A stretch of 64,000 nucleotides of DNA from Stenopsyche tienmushanensis (GCA_008973525.1 WACJ01000304.1:310001-374000), one strand, 5' to 3'; numbered from the stretch's first letter, positions 50,230-61,985 are shown. The notes: generated by a model from the sequence alone, not told the origin. Translations and numbers: made by a program.

Positions 50230-53200
50230 GTGAACGTCAGATAAGATATCTTGGCGTTTCTTTGCGTAAACAAATAACAAACTTGAAATCGAAATCATTA
50301 TTAGTCGAAAATTTTTTTAAAATTTTTCTTTGCGAATTTAATTTATATCGACTTGAAATTTACTCAACGTATTCTTAAACATTGGTTCTTCCTGATGCAC
50401 GAAGAAAAAAAAATTGTTTTTGACTCATTCAACAAAATAGAAGCAATCTCATCAGGGCAAATTACGTCAAAATCAATGTTAAAAATGACTTCAATTTTTC
50501 AGTCGTAAAGATGGCAATTGTATTAAATGATAATTTAATACACGAAAATCATAAAAAATGCCTACCACTTAGTGAGTGCACTAATGCATAATAATCGATG
50601 CTTTGTTGCATAGATGTGCAATGTATTTATAACAAGTATGCTTAACTTGATGGCATCTAGAAAAGATGATGTAGTTTAATGTATCTTTTGTGAAAATTGT
50701 CTTTATAATAATATACTTAAATATCCTCACTGAAATCTACTCTAGATAAATTAATTATTAATGATCTGTTTAACATATCATATTTAATTATATCATTTGC
50801 ATATGATTATGTACTGATTCTATATTTATCGAAAAATCAAAGAAAACAAAGAATAAAAATCGGTAGATCTGCATTCAGTTATATGTCTTGTTTGATTCAA
50901 TTTTATCTAAATTTGATCTGTTGCGGTTCGAAAAGTGCGTTAAATTTTTATTTTTATCTTTGATTTCCAAAAAACATATTTGAATGCTAAAACATTGTCA
51001 CACATGTTCGTAATAATTCAATATTATCCTTGCAGCCTTAAATTTAAACCGTATAGGTGTTTTGTTATGTCATCGATGAAAGATACTTCTTGCAACTATA
51101 TTTGATCTGAAAACGAGTTTGTGTTATAGATTTTTCATTAATACAAACCGACATATTTCTTCTTTTAAAGCCCAAAATTTGCAAAGAGCCTTGGAGCAAG
51201 TAAACTAATATACCTTGGTATAGTATAATAAAACAAACCACACTATTCGCATTCTAATTAATTTGAGAAAGCGGAGAAGTTATTGAAAGAGATTTTATTG
51301 TTACAGAAGTTCATAACCACAATAACATATATCGAGTCTTACAAATATACAACACAGGTATTTTTCCCAATAATTCCTTAAATTTTTGACAATTAATAGG
51401 GCTACGCCCCCAATGCCCATAATCTTGTCATGGAAATGGAAAAACTTTCGAAAATAAACGATTTTTGTTAGATCTGATCGCTTTAATTAAAAACTAAATC
51501 AGAAACTATTTCTATAACCGTATTTAAAGAAACATATATTATTACAAAGGGCTTCACAATTCATAATTATACAAAATATAAACAATTTCTTCAGCTTTAA
51601 GGGTCAGCAGCACATAGATTTTAAAATGTCTAATATGTGACACGTTAAGAATATTATTACAATCTCAGCTTTAATTATATTAATTAATAAAGCTGAAATT
51701 CCTTCGTTGAATTAATGCAGTAATTTCAATTGATGCAGTAATTTCAATTATTTTTAAACCAGTAGAAAGTGTTTTTGGAGTGATTTTCTAAATTAACTGA
51801 TTCAGACTCTCATTATTATTTTGCGTAAAGCCACCGCTCTAGCAGCATATCCTTGCTATGTTATTCATAAATGGGCTTGATAGTTAATGAAACATCACTC
51901 AGCAATTGAGCGTAATCGTGCTTAAATGATGAGGGAGCATTTGTGGCTGAAAAACGCTGCCAAACACACCATGAGTCAGGACCGCTCGGGCACTTTTCGT
52001 GCGAAATCAGAATTCCCAAAGGCTCTCTCATCTAGAGTACTACTCTGATTGATTTAAGACTTTGAGATAGTATTCTTGATATATTATTCTATAAGAAAAA
52101 AAAAAAAAAAATATTTTAAACCTAAAACCGACTAAAATTAGATTATTTTATCATTTTTTTCTCATCCTCAAAAACAATATAAATGATTCTAATATTTAAG
52201 TTCATATTGAAATAAATGTATTTTTAAACTTTTGAACAATTATGTGTAGATAGAAAATGAAGCTTAGATAGTCATCAACCAATTTCTAACCATTTAAAAT
52301 ATACAATGCTAATATGGATATCCCATTTATGGTTATTTGTGCTAATAGTCAACAACTGTTAGTTTATTGATGATGTTCCATTATCAAAATATCTCTATTT
52401 TTAAGTATTTATTTTGCACGTGAACGAACACGTGAAATTTTGCTTTAAACTGGAAATTTTCTACTGCAGCTTTAATTACATACCAGATAATTTAGTTCCA
52501 TTCTCTATCCATTTCATACAAGACAATAAAGAACCATCGAATATTTAATATAATTTGTCAAATATTATGCAAAAATACTTTTATTATTAATAGTAAATAA
52601 ATGTTTTTCCATCGTTAAACGGTAACTAGAGTATTATTTATTGATAAATAGGCAGAAGTAATATTCATTAATTAATTGTAAAATATTTTTTTCAAAATCA
52701 ATAACTAATTTTGCAAGCAGAGCGGCATGATTGCAATATTAATCGAATGATTTTGTAAGTATTGCCTGCCATTCAGTATAATCGGATTTAATATGATTCT
52801 AAATAGGTAAATACGAGTCGATATTTACTACGTATAAAGTTATAATATACTCGTAGAAGATGTACAAAAAATTATCTATTTAAATTGAAATTCAATTTAT
52901 AACGCTTTAAAAAAAGATTTCAAGAATTTATTGTGAAATATATGAAATATTCCGACGCAGAAAATATTCATCCAAAATTGCCTCTATATATTTTTTTATT
53001 TTCCATTTGACTTGCAAGCTTGTAATAATGTTGAAATTTCGTTTTGCTATGAATTTCCTTTTTGAATTGCGAAAAAGCGTCGACAAATTACATTTGGTGT
53101 TCAATCACAAAATATATTTATTTCGGGTTGGAATAACTCGAATTTTATTCCAATTCGTGTATATTTTATTTACAGGTCATCTCTGTAAGTGACAGACAAA

Positions 53201-54170
53201 TTCAATTTGACAAACATTTGAAACCTAATTCAATTTTAAACCATAATCGAAATCAATCGTTTTGTAATGCTTTAACGCGTATTATTCACTCCGATATAAA
53301 AAGTTATACCGAAACATTTTTCTTTGTTCCTTGATTTTCTTAAAAAAATCAACGCTGTAGCTTCCAAAAGAAATATTGTTATCGTTAAAGTAAATAAGAA
53401 GCTATTAAAAAATAATTTATTTATGCAAAATATTCATTTAAATCTCAATTTCCGAGGGATTAAGGAAATTCCATTTAAAAGTTTTCCGTTGCCCACTTTG
53501 CCGACGGCAAATAAACGCAACATATTTTACTTACAAATTGCGAAAATATCCTTATTTAAAAAAACACAATTATTCATCATTTTAAATATATTTCGCGTTT
53601 ATTTTATTAAACTAAATACAATTTACAAACAATTTGGCATGCCCATTATGATGTTACCAAAACTTGAAATATGTATACCAATTATTAATCGAATCACATT
53701 TTATGATTAATATATCTATTATCTAACTGCCAATGGAAATTCATTTGATGAAAATTAAAACACGTGCGAAAATTTTCGCGAAACATAAAATATGGCAAGA
53801 GAAAGGCTCACAAATAGACTTTACAAACACACGAGTAAATATCAATGTGCGTGCGTTATATAAAAATGGCTGGCAATTTGGTCGACGTGAAAATTTAATC
53901 CCACATAACTGCGCATATGCAGAACTCTACCTTGAGTTTCCCAACATTTGGGGTCCATCGGTAACGAAGCACCCCTAAATAATAATTACCATAAATTTAC
54001 AATCAAGCATTGTATTTATATTTTATGGACAAAGTGCGACGGTTAGATTACTTACGCTATAATGAAACTAAATTTGAAAACTGGATATCGAATCCACAAA
54101 AAGGAACGGCACTTATAAAAAGTTTATTTAAGGAAAGATTATAAATAATAAGGGATGTATGCATAATAAA
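50230..54170. other. Long AT-rich intergenic stretch
   Basis: A poly-A run of about 16 at 52098 and many short AT frames, including 53324-53710 (128 codons, lysine/isoleucine-rich, no motif) and 53733-53978. I see nothing that supports a gene. Confidence 0.4.
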
Positions 54171-54177
54171 TACGCAT

Positions 54178-54294
54178 GCCATATCACTCAAGGAGTTCGT
54201 TGGATTTTTTTCTTCATTTGGGGACGTTTCATTTGGAATCGTTCTTTCGCAATTACTTCAAAAAAAATCATACGAACCTATTAAGTGACGTGTT
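54178..54294. mobile_element. 117-bp MITE with mariner-type termini
   Basis: Left ATATCACTCAAGGAGTTCGT then TGGATTTTTTT; right end in reverse AACACGTCACTTAATAGGTT then CGTATGATTTTTTT. Same family as the MITE at 35793 and the mariner at 61986. Confidence 0.6.
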
Positions 54295-54864
54295 AAAGAT
54301 ATGGAACATTTAATAACAATATGTGATTAAATGCGGAAGATTTGTACGTGAAAAATGCACAGGAATAATGATGGATTTTTAAAAATTGCAGCTGTTCACA
54401 TTCAAGATAATCAATGATTTGATCAATTGCGTTTTTGATCTGATCAACATCTATTCTATTATATTTAAATAGCCCTATATTTAATTATTCATACGATTTT
54501 CTTGTCCTACAGCGATAAGGAGGTAATCCTATCTAGATCTCTTAGGTTGTTGGCTGAAAAACAATTTACAGCAATTTAAATCTCAAAGATTATGCTTATG
54601 CCGTGCTAATGAAGAACTATTAGATTCAAAATATTTTTCCGAATGGTATGCACCGTCTGGTAATAAATGATTTTGGCGTGAGCAGCTTACATACAGCTGT
54701 CCATGTGAGAAGCATGCACGCATACCCTGTGTGTTTCTGTTCTTTGTTGATGATCACACTGGAATAGCATATCAGTCGGAATCATTGGAACACAACGTCT
54801 TCTTCTTGAAACTTTTCAATTCAAACTGTAGTTCCGATGATATTATTATGATACATTTGCGACG

Positions 54865-55440
54865 CCTATGTATATATATATGTTTTTCAAATTTTTATAT
54901 TAACCTTTCCCTACCGGTGATTTATTTACTACACCTCGACTCTTATAATGGAAATATTAATATGAAATATAATAGATATGGGGTTCAGAATTTTAATATT
55001 CATCCGTAATATAATTACGAATTACATCAAAGTATTATAGTATATAAGTATTCATCTGCAGCGACGGAAATAAATAATTTGTCGGGAAATCGGGAATTTT
55101 GCAAGTTTTAGTCCGTGTCTCAGCAGAATGCAATTTTATCAGTCACATTGATGGTGTTATACGAAAATAGGGGCTCATGTGGTCATCAACTCGAACTAGC
55201 ATTTAAACACCTGATGACGATACATCCAACGAGTGTGAAAGCTGAGCGTGCATTTTCAGCAGCAAGTTGCCTGACTTTCAAAATTAGATCCAGACTAAAT
55301 GATGAAACACTCGATGCTTTAATGTTACTTCGGGCATATTTTCGGACTTATTAGTAATTTTTGATGAAATTGAATCCCAGGACTGATCCCGGGATTGTCC
55401 AATGAGATTCCGAAATCCCGGGGTCGAAATTTTGGCTCGG
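54865..55440 (+). mobile_element. hAT transposase tail fragment, copy C
   Basis: An open frame 55115-55354 ends with the hAT dimerisation region (IHPTSVKAERAFSAASCL, SRLNDETLDALMLLRAYF) and a stop after RTY. The upstream part matches copies A and B. At 55375-55440 the CCCGGGATT-type subterminal repeats mark the right end. No catalytic domain. Confidence 0.78.
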
Positions 55441-55449
55441 AATTGGATA

Positions 55450-56500
55450 TGTTTCGGAGAAGAATTATTAAAATATCCAATTCAAATATATTTTTATATA
55501 GAATTATGAACTAACTGAATGTTGTCCTTATGTTTTGTTCGTGTGTTTACGTGTCATTTAATCAGTGCCTTTATATACGATTTATATCAAAAAGTGACTT
55601 TTTGAATTTCATAACGCGGAATAGAGTTTCATGAATTTCTTACGAAATCTCCCGTACTTTAGGCGAAGTTTAGCGCGGATTTTTGCAAATTTTGTTGATC
55701 AATTCTATATGACTTTATTAATCGCTTTTGTATTTATTTTTTCAGATCCAGGAGATCAAGATAAACGTAGATCAAGGTGAGAAAGCAACCTATAAATCTA
55801 ATTAATACCTCCTTTACGTCCAGTAAAACTATTAAATTCAATTTAAATATGTATCAACGTTGATGAAGATATTATTTTTTATTGATTTTTTAAATGGCTA
55901 CGAGCTATATAGTCATATTATCAACTGTTCGAGCTTCATTTTGATATAAAATTTGTGTATTTTTAATTTAATTGTCATGTTGAAGAATATGCAAATTAGA
56001 TATGGAAGACGAAGCAATAAAATCATATACTCCGGTTTTCTTAGCTCTAAAATACTATATGAAGAGATCATAATGGATCTATATTGATATTAATACAACT
56101 ATTATAAAATCGCATAGTATTCTTGTTCGTAAATATGATCATAGATGGCGACAGGTATCCCATATGGAACTATCATATAAGGAATATGAACTTGTAGATT
56201 TTAACACATTGGTGTTATTGAATGGAAAGATATATAGGAAGTCAATATTTTACAAATTTCGATACTAATTTGGATCCAAATTTGCACATTTTATAAAGTA
56301 AACATTCATATTAGTCATGGTATGATTTTTATAGTGTAATGTAAATCTGTTCATGAAAGTAAAAGTATTAAGATTTTTCCATGGTAATTTACATGAAAGA
56401 TTGACAACCATAAGGGTTCTTAGAAGTAGTAGTGCAATATCATCGATCCAATCAAAGCACGAATGCGCAGAGAACCAACCCTGAATCCCGGAGTTGAAAG
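55450..56500. other. AT-rich stretch upstream of the 56.7-kb exon
   Basis: No recognised gene or element. See the rejected list for a splice-bordered 37-base segment at 55747. Confidence 0.35.
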
Positions 56501-56754
56501 CGCATTCGCTTGCGTGCATCACACCGTGGTGCACGTGCAACTAGTGAGCTCTCCCGGTCGGGCGCGAATTTTTCTAAGCGGTTGAATTCTTGATAAAGAA
56601 CAGGCATCCAAGCAGCATCCAGACAGCAACCAGCCAGCGTCCCGGTAGCGTTTGGGCAGCGTCCGGGCAGCGTCCGGGCAGCGTCCAGGCGGCTGCTGGT
56701 GCAGACAAGGACACAAATTCAGCAGCAGAGACGTGAGCCGACAGCAGCCTCACC
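56500..56754 (+). promoter_or_regulatory. GC-rich promoter/leader with an 11-bp minisatellite
   Basis: The GC-richest stretch of the window's second half. It holds a CACGTG E-box at 56534-56539 and an array of 11-base units (consensus GGGCAGCGTCC) at 56599-56697, followed by an in-frame TGA (56734-56736) and a CACC context before the ATG at 56755. Confidence 0.5.
56599..56697 (+). repeat. 11-bp minisatellite, nine units
   Basis: Nine consecutive 11-base units. The three at 56654-56686 are identical (GGGCAGCGTCC); outer units drift (for example AAGCAGCATCC, AGCCAGCGTCC, AGGCGGCTGCT). The period is not a multiple of three. Confidence 0.9.
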
Positions 56755-56779
56755 ATGAGCGACGAAGACAAACCAACAA
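56755..56779 (+). CDS. Probable first coding exon of an unidentified gene
   Basis: ATG in a CACC context after an in-frame TGA encodes MSDEDKPT, then a donor-like A/GTAAAA (phase 1). A short acidic start followed at once by an intron is seen in several conserved genes, SUMO among them, but eight residues cannot identify a family, and I find no matching second exon before 64000. The evidence is the leader composition, start context and donor. Confidence 0.4.
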
Positions 56780-56789
56780 GTAAAATAAT

Positions 56790-57940
56790 CATTTAATTAC
56801 ATCATGCATATTTTTCACACGAAAATTCATACACTTATTCCACACAAAGCCGAACATTTTCTAAACGAGCGATGGGATTTAAAAGCATTTTTTTTTTCAT
56901 ACCACAAAACAAACACATGGATCGAATATTACATTTAATCGTATAAATCAAGTATTTAGTCCTTATATGAGTAAATTAATAAAAAATGACAATTTATCCC
57001 TTATCTTTTAAATGCACATTTAATTTATTGGATTTCGCATTGAAAGCATACATTTATCCACACTACCGCAAAACAGCAAGAATCTCATTTTCTATTTATT
57101 GTTTAAATATTACTCATAAATTCATCGATTTTTTTTTATTTTGTGAATTTTTCGAAGATTGATCGCGTATAAATCCAAAAGTGCCCACCGTCCTATTTAT
57201 AGGATGACATATTGAATTTAAAAAAATATTAATTTTATTTCTGATTCTCATCGGGAAGCAAATCATTTTATCTTTTTACCAACTATTAATTTTTGCATAA
57301 AAAAATATTTGTTTTTCTCAATATACGAATATTTTTTTAAAGTTCAAAATTGATCTGAAATTAATTTTAAAAAAAATCATTCGCTTCCCGCGATGATGAA
57401 TATTGCAATTTATATATTGTCGCTTAGAATAGCCGTCATCCAACCGCGCGAAAAATATTTTTCTAGGCCATTTGCGCTCAATTTAAAAATCATCGCCCAT
57501 CGACAAATAGATGACGCCCTTCGTATCGCATCAGGTTCGTAGTACCATGGGGCTTGATTTACATTTGAAAACAAGTTACAAATTAACACATTTATTCGAA
57601 CGTCCGTGTCCCGTAACAACGCGCTGCAAAATTGAATAATGCGGTTTAAAGCGACTCTGATTGAAACGTTGCGTGCCGTCGGTCGTGGATGATTTATGCG
57701 GTATCCATTGGACATAATGTGAAACCTTTTTCACTCTATTTAAATGACAATGGACTGTAGCTTGCCGATATTAAGTTTTCCCTGATTTTTCAAGCAAAGT
57801 AATGCAAATTTTGAATTGAAGTTCGCCAGCCGTTGACTATTTAGTAGTTGTTTGAGGGACAAAATTAGAATATTAATTTTACCTATTTATCGATATTTCA
57901 AATCTCTCAACGGATTCATGGTTTTTAATTTTTTTTATCG
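56790..57940. other. Putative first intron with a CpG-rich block at 57400-57720
   Basis: 57400-57720 has many CG dinucleotides in an AT-rich setting and a 101-codon minus-strand frame without known motifs. It could be a regulatory block. Confidence 0.3.
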
Positions 57941-57946
57941 TAATTA

Positions 57947-57971
57947 ATATATATATATATATATATATATT
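57947..57971. repeat. (AT)n microsatellite
   Basis: Uninterrupted AT dinucleotides, about 12 units. Confidence 0.9.
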
Positions 57972-58034
57972 TGAGTTTTTCAGATTTACGCGAGTCATAT
58001 TTAAGATATTAATTCAGTAAAAACCGGGTATTCG

Positions 58035-58162
58035 ATCGCGTTTAAGTTATTTTTTATTCCAATATTTCGGTCCACCCATCGGGTCCATTGTCCAGTTATT
58101 TCTTGACAATGGAACCGATGGGTGGTCCGAAATATTGGAATAAAAAATAATTTAAACGCGAT
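58035..58162. repeat. Foldback: 58-bp inverted arms, 12-base loop
   Basis: Arms 58035-58092 and 58105-58162 differ at only three positions. They contain CCAATATTTCGGTCCACCCA and end in ATCGCGTTTAA. Related single arms lie on both sides. Confidence 0.92.
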
Positions 58163-58169
58163 ATATACA

Positions 58170-58625
58170 TATAAAATATTAATTCAGAAAAAAACGGGTA
58201 TTCGATTGCGTTTATCAGGTTCATTGTCAAGGATTTTTTTTTCTAAATTAAAATCATAAATATTACTCGCGTAAATCTAAAAAAAACTCATATTCACTCA
58301 TCCTTTGATTTACGCGGTACCCATTTTACGCGGTTTCACTTTAACGCGGTCAGAATATTTTTTTTTTTTAAATTAAACATGTTTTGTGGCACGCGTCACA
58401 CAAAAGCATATATTAAACGCGTAACCCTCTCCATTGCGTCAAATGACTCTTCTCCTGAGTTTTTGAGGTTTACGCGAGTCATATTTATATGATTTTAATT
58501 TTCAAAATGTTTGAAAAAACCGGGTATTCGATCGCGTTTTTAAGTTTTTTAAAGGCAAAAATTTACCTTTGTCCGATATTTCGAACAACTTTCTGGGTTC
58601 ATTATTAATCCTTGATAAACGCGAT
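58170..58625. repeat. Further copies of the foldback module around a Tigger end
   Basis: AAAACCGGGTATTCGATCGCG occurs near 58018 and 58517, and as ACGGGTATTCGATTGCGTTT at 58193. TTTACGCGAGTCATATTTA occurs at 57983 and 58470, with the reverse form at 58250-58280. They bracket a Tigger terminus (58291-58430). Confidence 0.6.
58291..58430 (+). mobile_element. Tigger left-end fragment
   Basis: TTCACTCATCCTTTGATTTA then CGCGGTACCCATTTTACGCG and ATGTTTTGTGGCACGCGTCA, matching the start of the copy at 25275. No coding. Confidence 0.7.
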
Positions 58626-59046
58626 TTTTCATCTTAATTTTCGCCAAGATGAAAATCTCTCGGGAAGGATTTTAATTGCTACATCTAATAGATATGCTAG
58701 TTTTGAAGTCGCATTTAGTGACCACTAGATTAAATATTTTTTTCATTTAAGAAATTAAATTTTCATTATTGGAGATGGAATTGACGTTCAATCAATCGAA
58801 AGTTTGTCCGGGGCAAGTTAATACATTTCACAACGTTACCGAAAGTCGACATTTCGCAGTTACCAAACTCCCACCCTAAAACCTTTCCGGGTACATCGTC
58901 AGAGCTCATTAGCAGATCATAAAATTCACAGGGCTGTATCGATCGATGAAAACATGATACTAAAACAAAAATAATACCATTTTAAGCGTGCGAGGGGATA
59001 AATATTTCAGTCGACACTAATATATAAACTCTACAACATTAAGCTT

Positions 59047-59117
59047 TTAACTGCCAGAGCGTAATGAGCGCATACAAATACGACTCGCCGGTGAGTCGTT
59101 GGCATTTAAAAGGTTAA
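59047..59117. mobile_element. Tiny piggyBac-like MITE or remnant
   Basis: TTAA at both ends (59047 and 59114), with CTGCCAGAGCG and reverse CCTTTTAAATGCCAACG ends, and a central GACTCGCCGGTGAGTC palindrome. Tentative. Confidence 0.3.
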
Positions 59118-59159
59118 ATTGGAATACTTATCATCTATAAATCTCACTGCATATTCCTT

Positions 59160-59295
59160 CGTCTTCGTTTTCTATCTTTTATTCATCGTCCACCGTCCAT
59201 CGTCTGCCATCCACCATCCGTTGTTCGTTATCTGCCATCCGCGATCCGCCATTCGTCATCTGATATCTGTCATACGTTGTCTATTCATCATCCGG
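59160..59295 (+). repeat. Degenerate CCATC/CCGTC tandem repeat
   Basis: Irregular repeats of CCAYC, CCRTC and ATCYGCC units, pyrimidine-rich on the plus strand. The 69-codon frame across it is a by-product. Confidence 0.5.
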
Positions 59296-59299
59296 GTGG

Positions 59300-60085
59300 G
59301 TATTAGATTCCACGATGCCCTCCCATAAAACCTCCCAGGGAGGGGGGGGGAAGCCAACCCTGCACCCGCGGGAAATGGATAAGTCCCCGGGGTAATGATG
59401 TGTAGTAGAGGTTTGCAAAAGTAGACTCGTCGGTTTACTCATCAAACGCTGCTGGGGTAGCCCAGCTAACATGAGTTAGGTTCGCAGGTCACCCTATGCT
59501 GCATACCCATAAAGGGGTGTGTAGAATAGCCGATTTCAGTAGTTGGTGGAGACTACGTTAAAGGCTCACCATTACCCTTAACAGCCTAGGTAAGTAGGGG
59601 AGAACGGTTTTAGGCTGTTCGAATGGTAACTCGTCTACGTGGCTAGGTACTAAGAATGACCGAACCGATACGAGTACCATGGGGGAAGGGGTAACCCCTG
59701 CAGTTCGTCATCTACTGCAGCCCCCTTCAAACTGAGGTTGGAATCGTGGTGGCAGTGAACCCGCGGAATTATATACGTTGAATTTAGTTTGACCTCAGTC
59801 CTTCCTCCTACATTGCACCTGCATCGGGTGCACATCGTTTGAAGCTGGTCTTTTCCGCGGAAACCTCGCCTCCTCTGGAGGGCGTGGAGCAAAAGGGATG
59901 GACACCTGGATGCTCCATGCGCAACGTTTTTCGTGGGGTTAAAAGATCAGTGGAAGACACTCTTTGTGTAGCTATTCCATGGTAACCCAGAACAGACCAC
60001 ACAGCAGCGCAGAAAAAGAGTTCGATTAATAATGAGCCCCCAATCCAATCAGTCGCTGTCTGACGTCTCTCGTCTTGTCTATTCA
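59300..60085. repeat. GC-rich unidentified element, possibly a retrotransposon leader
   Basis: About 780 bases clearly GC-richer than the surroundings, with a run of 10 G at 59343 and stops in all frames. The composition resembles the RTE-like sequence at 16.5 kb, and an RTE fragment follows at 60.24 kb on the minus strand, but I see no protein motif. Confidence 0.3.
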
Positions 60086-60239
60086 TTATATTTTCACGAA
60101 ACGTACTGAAAATTAAACGTCAATAAAGTACCTTTTCATTGCACTATTCGTCTAGTAAATGGATTGAAAAAGGGGTTGTGGGTTGCGGTAAATCACTCAC
60201 TAGAGTGAGGTGAGTTCCACGGTAGTAAAAGGGCGTACA

Positions 60240-60860
60240 GTGGTTAATTAATTCTTCGTCTTAAAATTCTTCTTAAGCTCTTATTTCTGAGGATCGTGAC
60301 CTCTCTGTTATTGGCCAAGGATGTGTTTCATTCACCGCCTACAGTACGACTCCTCTCTGATTTTGGCTTTTCGAAGGGCTGCAATCACTTGACAGCTTTT
60401 AGCACTTAGTTCAGCACGTAGGGGATCTTTTCCTTTCAATGGCGCCGACTATGACTAGTTTCTCCCAGCTGTCCTCGCATCTTCTCACCACTTGTCTAAA
60501 GAATTGAAGAATACATCGTTAACAAATTGGGGACAGATGATCTTAGACATTGATCTTTGACATTGATTTCCTCCAAAATGGATCGATCGGTTTGTTCGCA
60601 TTTCGGTCTATGAAACCCTTAAAACCCGTTTCTAGCACCACATTTCAAAACCATCATTTTTTCCTGCTGGCTGCTTTTGTAGTCCATCTTTGGTTGACGT
60701 ATTGAAAATAAAAGACTTTTCACAAGGCGTGTTTTGGTTTTGGTCGAGATAATCTTATCCCTCCAAATCTTAGTCATCTGAGTAATTATTGATTTGGCCA
60801 TTGCGATCGGAACCCATTTTACCTTCAACTTTTCAAATTAAGATGAACACTTCATACCTG
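60240..60860 (-). mobile_element. RTE-like reverse transcriptase C-terminal fragment
   Basis: Minus-strand 60828-60600 gives IAMAKSIITQMTKIWRDKII, TKTRLVKSLLFSI and VLKCGARN, the conserved region after the RT in RTE elements. In other frames RRCEDSWEKLVIVG and ERKRSP follow (60480-60420), then decayed tail to about 60240. Several frameshifts, and a deletion where the YGAE.W box should be. Confidence 0.65.
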
Positions 60861-60949
60861 AGATTTTTGACATTCTCTGAATGCTCCGCGATATTAGCCA
60901 CCTCAATACAACAGAAACGTGTCCCTCCTCTTATACTGTCTGTTTATTA

Positions 60950-61982
60950 GGGGGGTGCTATGCAGGGAGGAAAATATTGAGGGTAGACCATGTGGAAATA
61001 AGGGTTGTCACTCACTTAATAGGGGGGTGACGCGGGAAGTAAACGTAGGGAGATCACTTGGTGGGGGAAGGTTTTTGCAGGGTGAACACAATAGGATGAA
61101 AGCAGTCGTGGCAGTATATGACCTACCCCAATGCAATAACGATTAAGCTTGCTCGGGTGTAAAATACATCAGTAGTCGCTTTAAAAACAAAATTATATTA
61201 TTTACACTGATATGAATAACAATCAACTTACGTCTTTAAATATTAAGTTTCAGATATTTTTAATCTCCAAATGGATTATAAGTTTATCATCAGTCTTCTA
61301 ATCAAATAACATAAGCATTGGTTGCTCAGAGAGATCTAAACTCTTTACATTAATAAGAATTTAATTGAATCGTTAATTTTTTGTATGTCTGGCATCTCTT
61401 TATGTTTTGTCGCTCGTGTGTTCGTGAGAACACCCAGAAAATATAATATATCCAAGCTGGACATATTGTATTTTGGACACCTTTGGATATATTGTGGTGT
61501 GGGGTAAGATGCTCTATATGCAACCTACCATTGTCGCTAAGCATTGGATATCGTTCCAACATAAAACTATATCACATATAAATATGTTTTTGAAAAAACC
61601 AAATAATTTCATATTTTTAGATTTTTCTATAATTAGGTTAAATATATTAATAATCTGATTAAATAATTGTAAAAAAATAAAATTTATTGCAATTCGTGAT
61701 CGGACCTCTTGGTGTAACTCTGTGGCTTTTGTGTAACTCTAGGATGCCTCATACCACAGTCTACCCCAAGAGAAAACTACGTACCCCTCCTTGCACGCTT
61801 TCCGTTTTGGCAAGAATACGTATTTGGGGGGGAGGGAGTTTGTGGTAGGTCACACTGAAATAAGGATTCATTCATAAAGGGAGGGTATTTTATCAAAAGG
61901 AGGATAGGCACGATGAGAAAGTGGCAACCTACCCCAAAGCTAAAGTGGTTCGGCTTGTTTGGCCTACTTGCGTGTAAAGCAA
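60950..61982. repeat. Degenerate G-rich direct repeat
   Basis: 60950-61165 and 61830-61982 share, in order, GAAATAAGG, GGGGGGTGA/GGGAGGGTA, GACCTACCCCAA/AACCTACCCCAA, GCTTG and GTGTAAA. Partial copies (CTACCCCAAGAG at 61763) lie between. Non-coding, class unknown. Confidence 0.4.
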
Positions 61983-61985
61983 ACT

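Noticed and set aside
53324..53710. 128-codon open frame
   Set aside because: Lys/Ile/Asn-rich as expected from random AT-rich DNA, and no recognisable domain.
55747..55783. 37-base segment bordered by a strong acceptor and donor (TTTTTTCAG and AAG/GTGAG)
   Set aside because: Too short to identify, no partner exons; may be a cryptic exon but I cannot support it.
56519..56792. Two overlapping minus-strand frames rich in Pro/Arg/Cys
   Set aside because: They are by-products of the GC-rich leader and its 11-base repeat read in other frames.
57410..57715. 101-codon minus-strand frame as a gene
   Set aside because: No homology recognised and no splice or promoter support; kept only as a CpG-rich block.
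58105..58162. Possible hammerhead ribozyme in the foldback arm (CCGATGGGTGG...CGAAA)
   Set aside because: The core would need CUGANGA before the stem. Here it is CCGATGG, with two core positions changed, and no cleavage-site geometry could be fitted.
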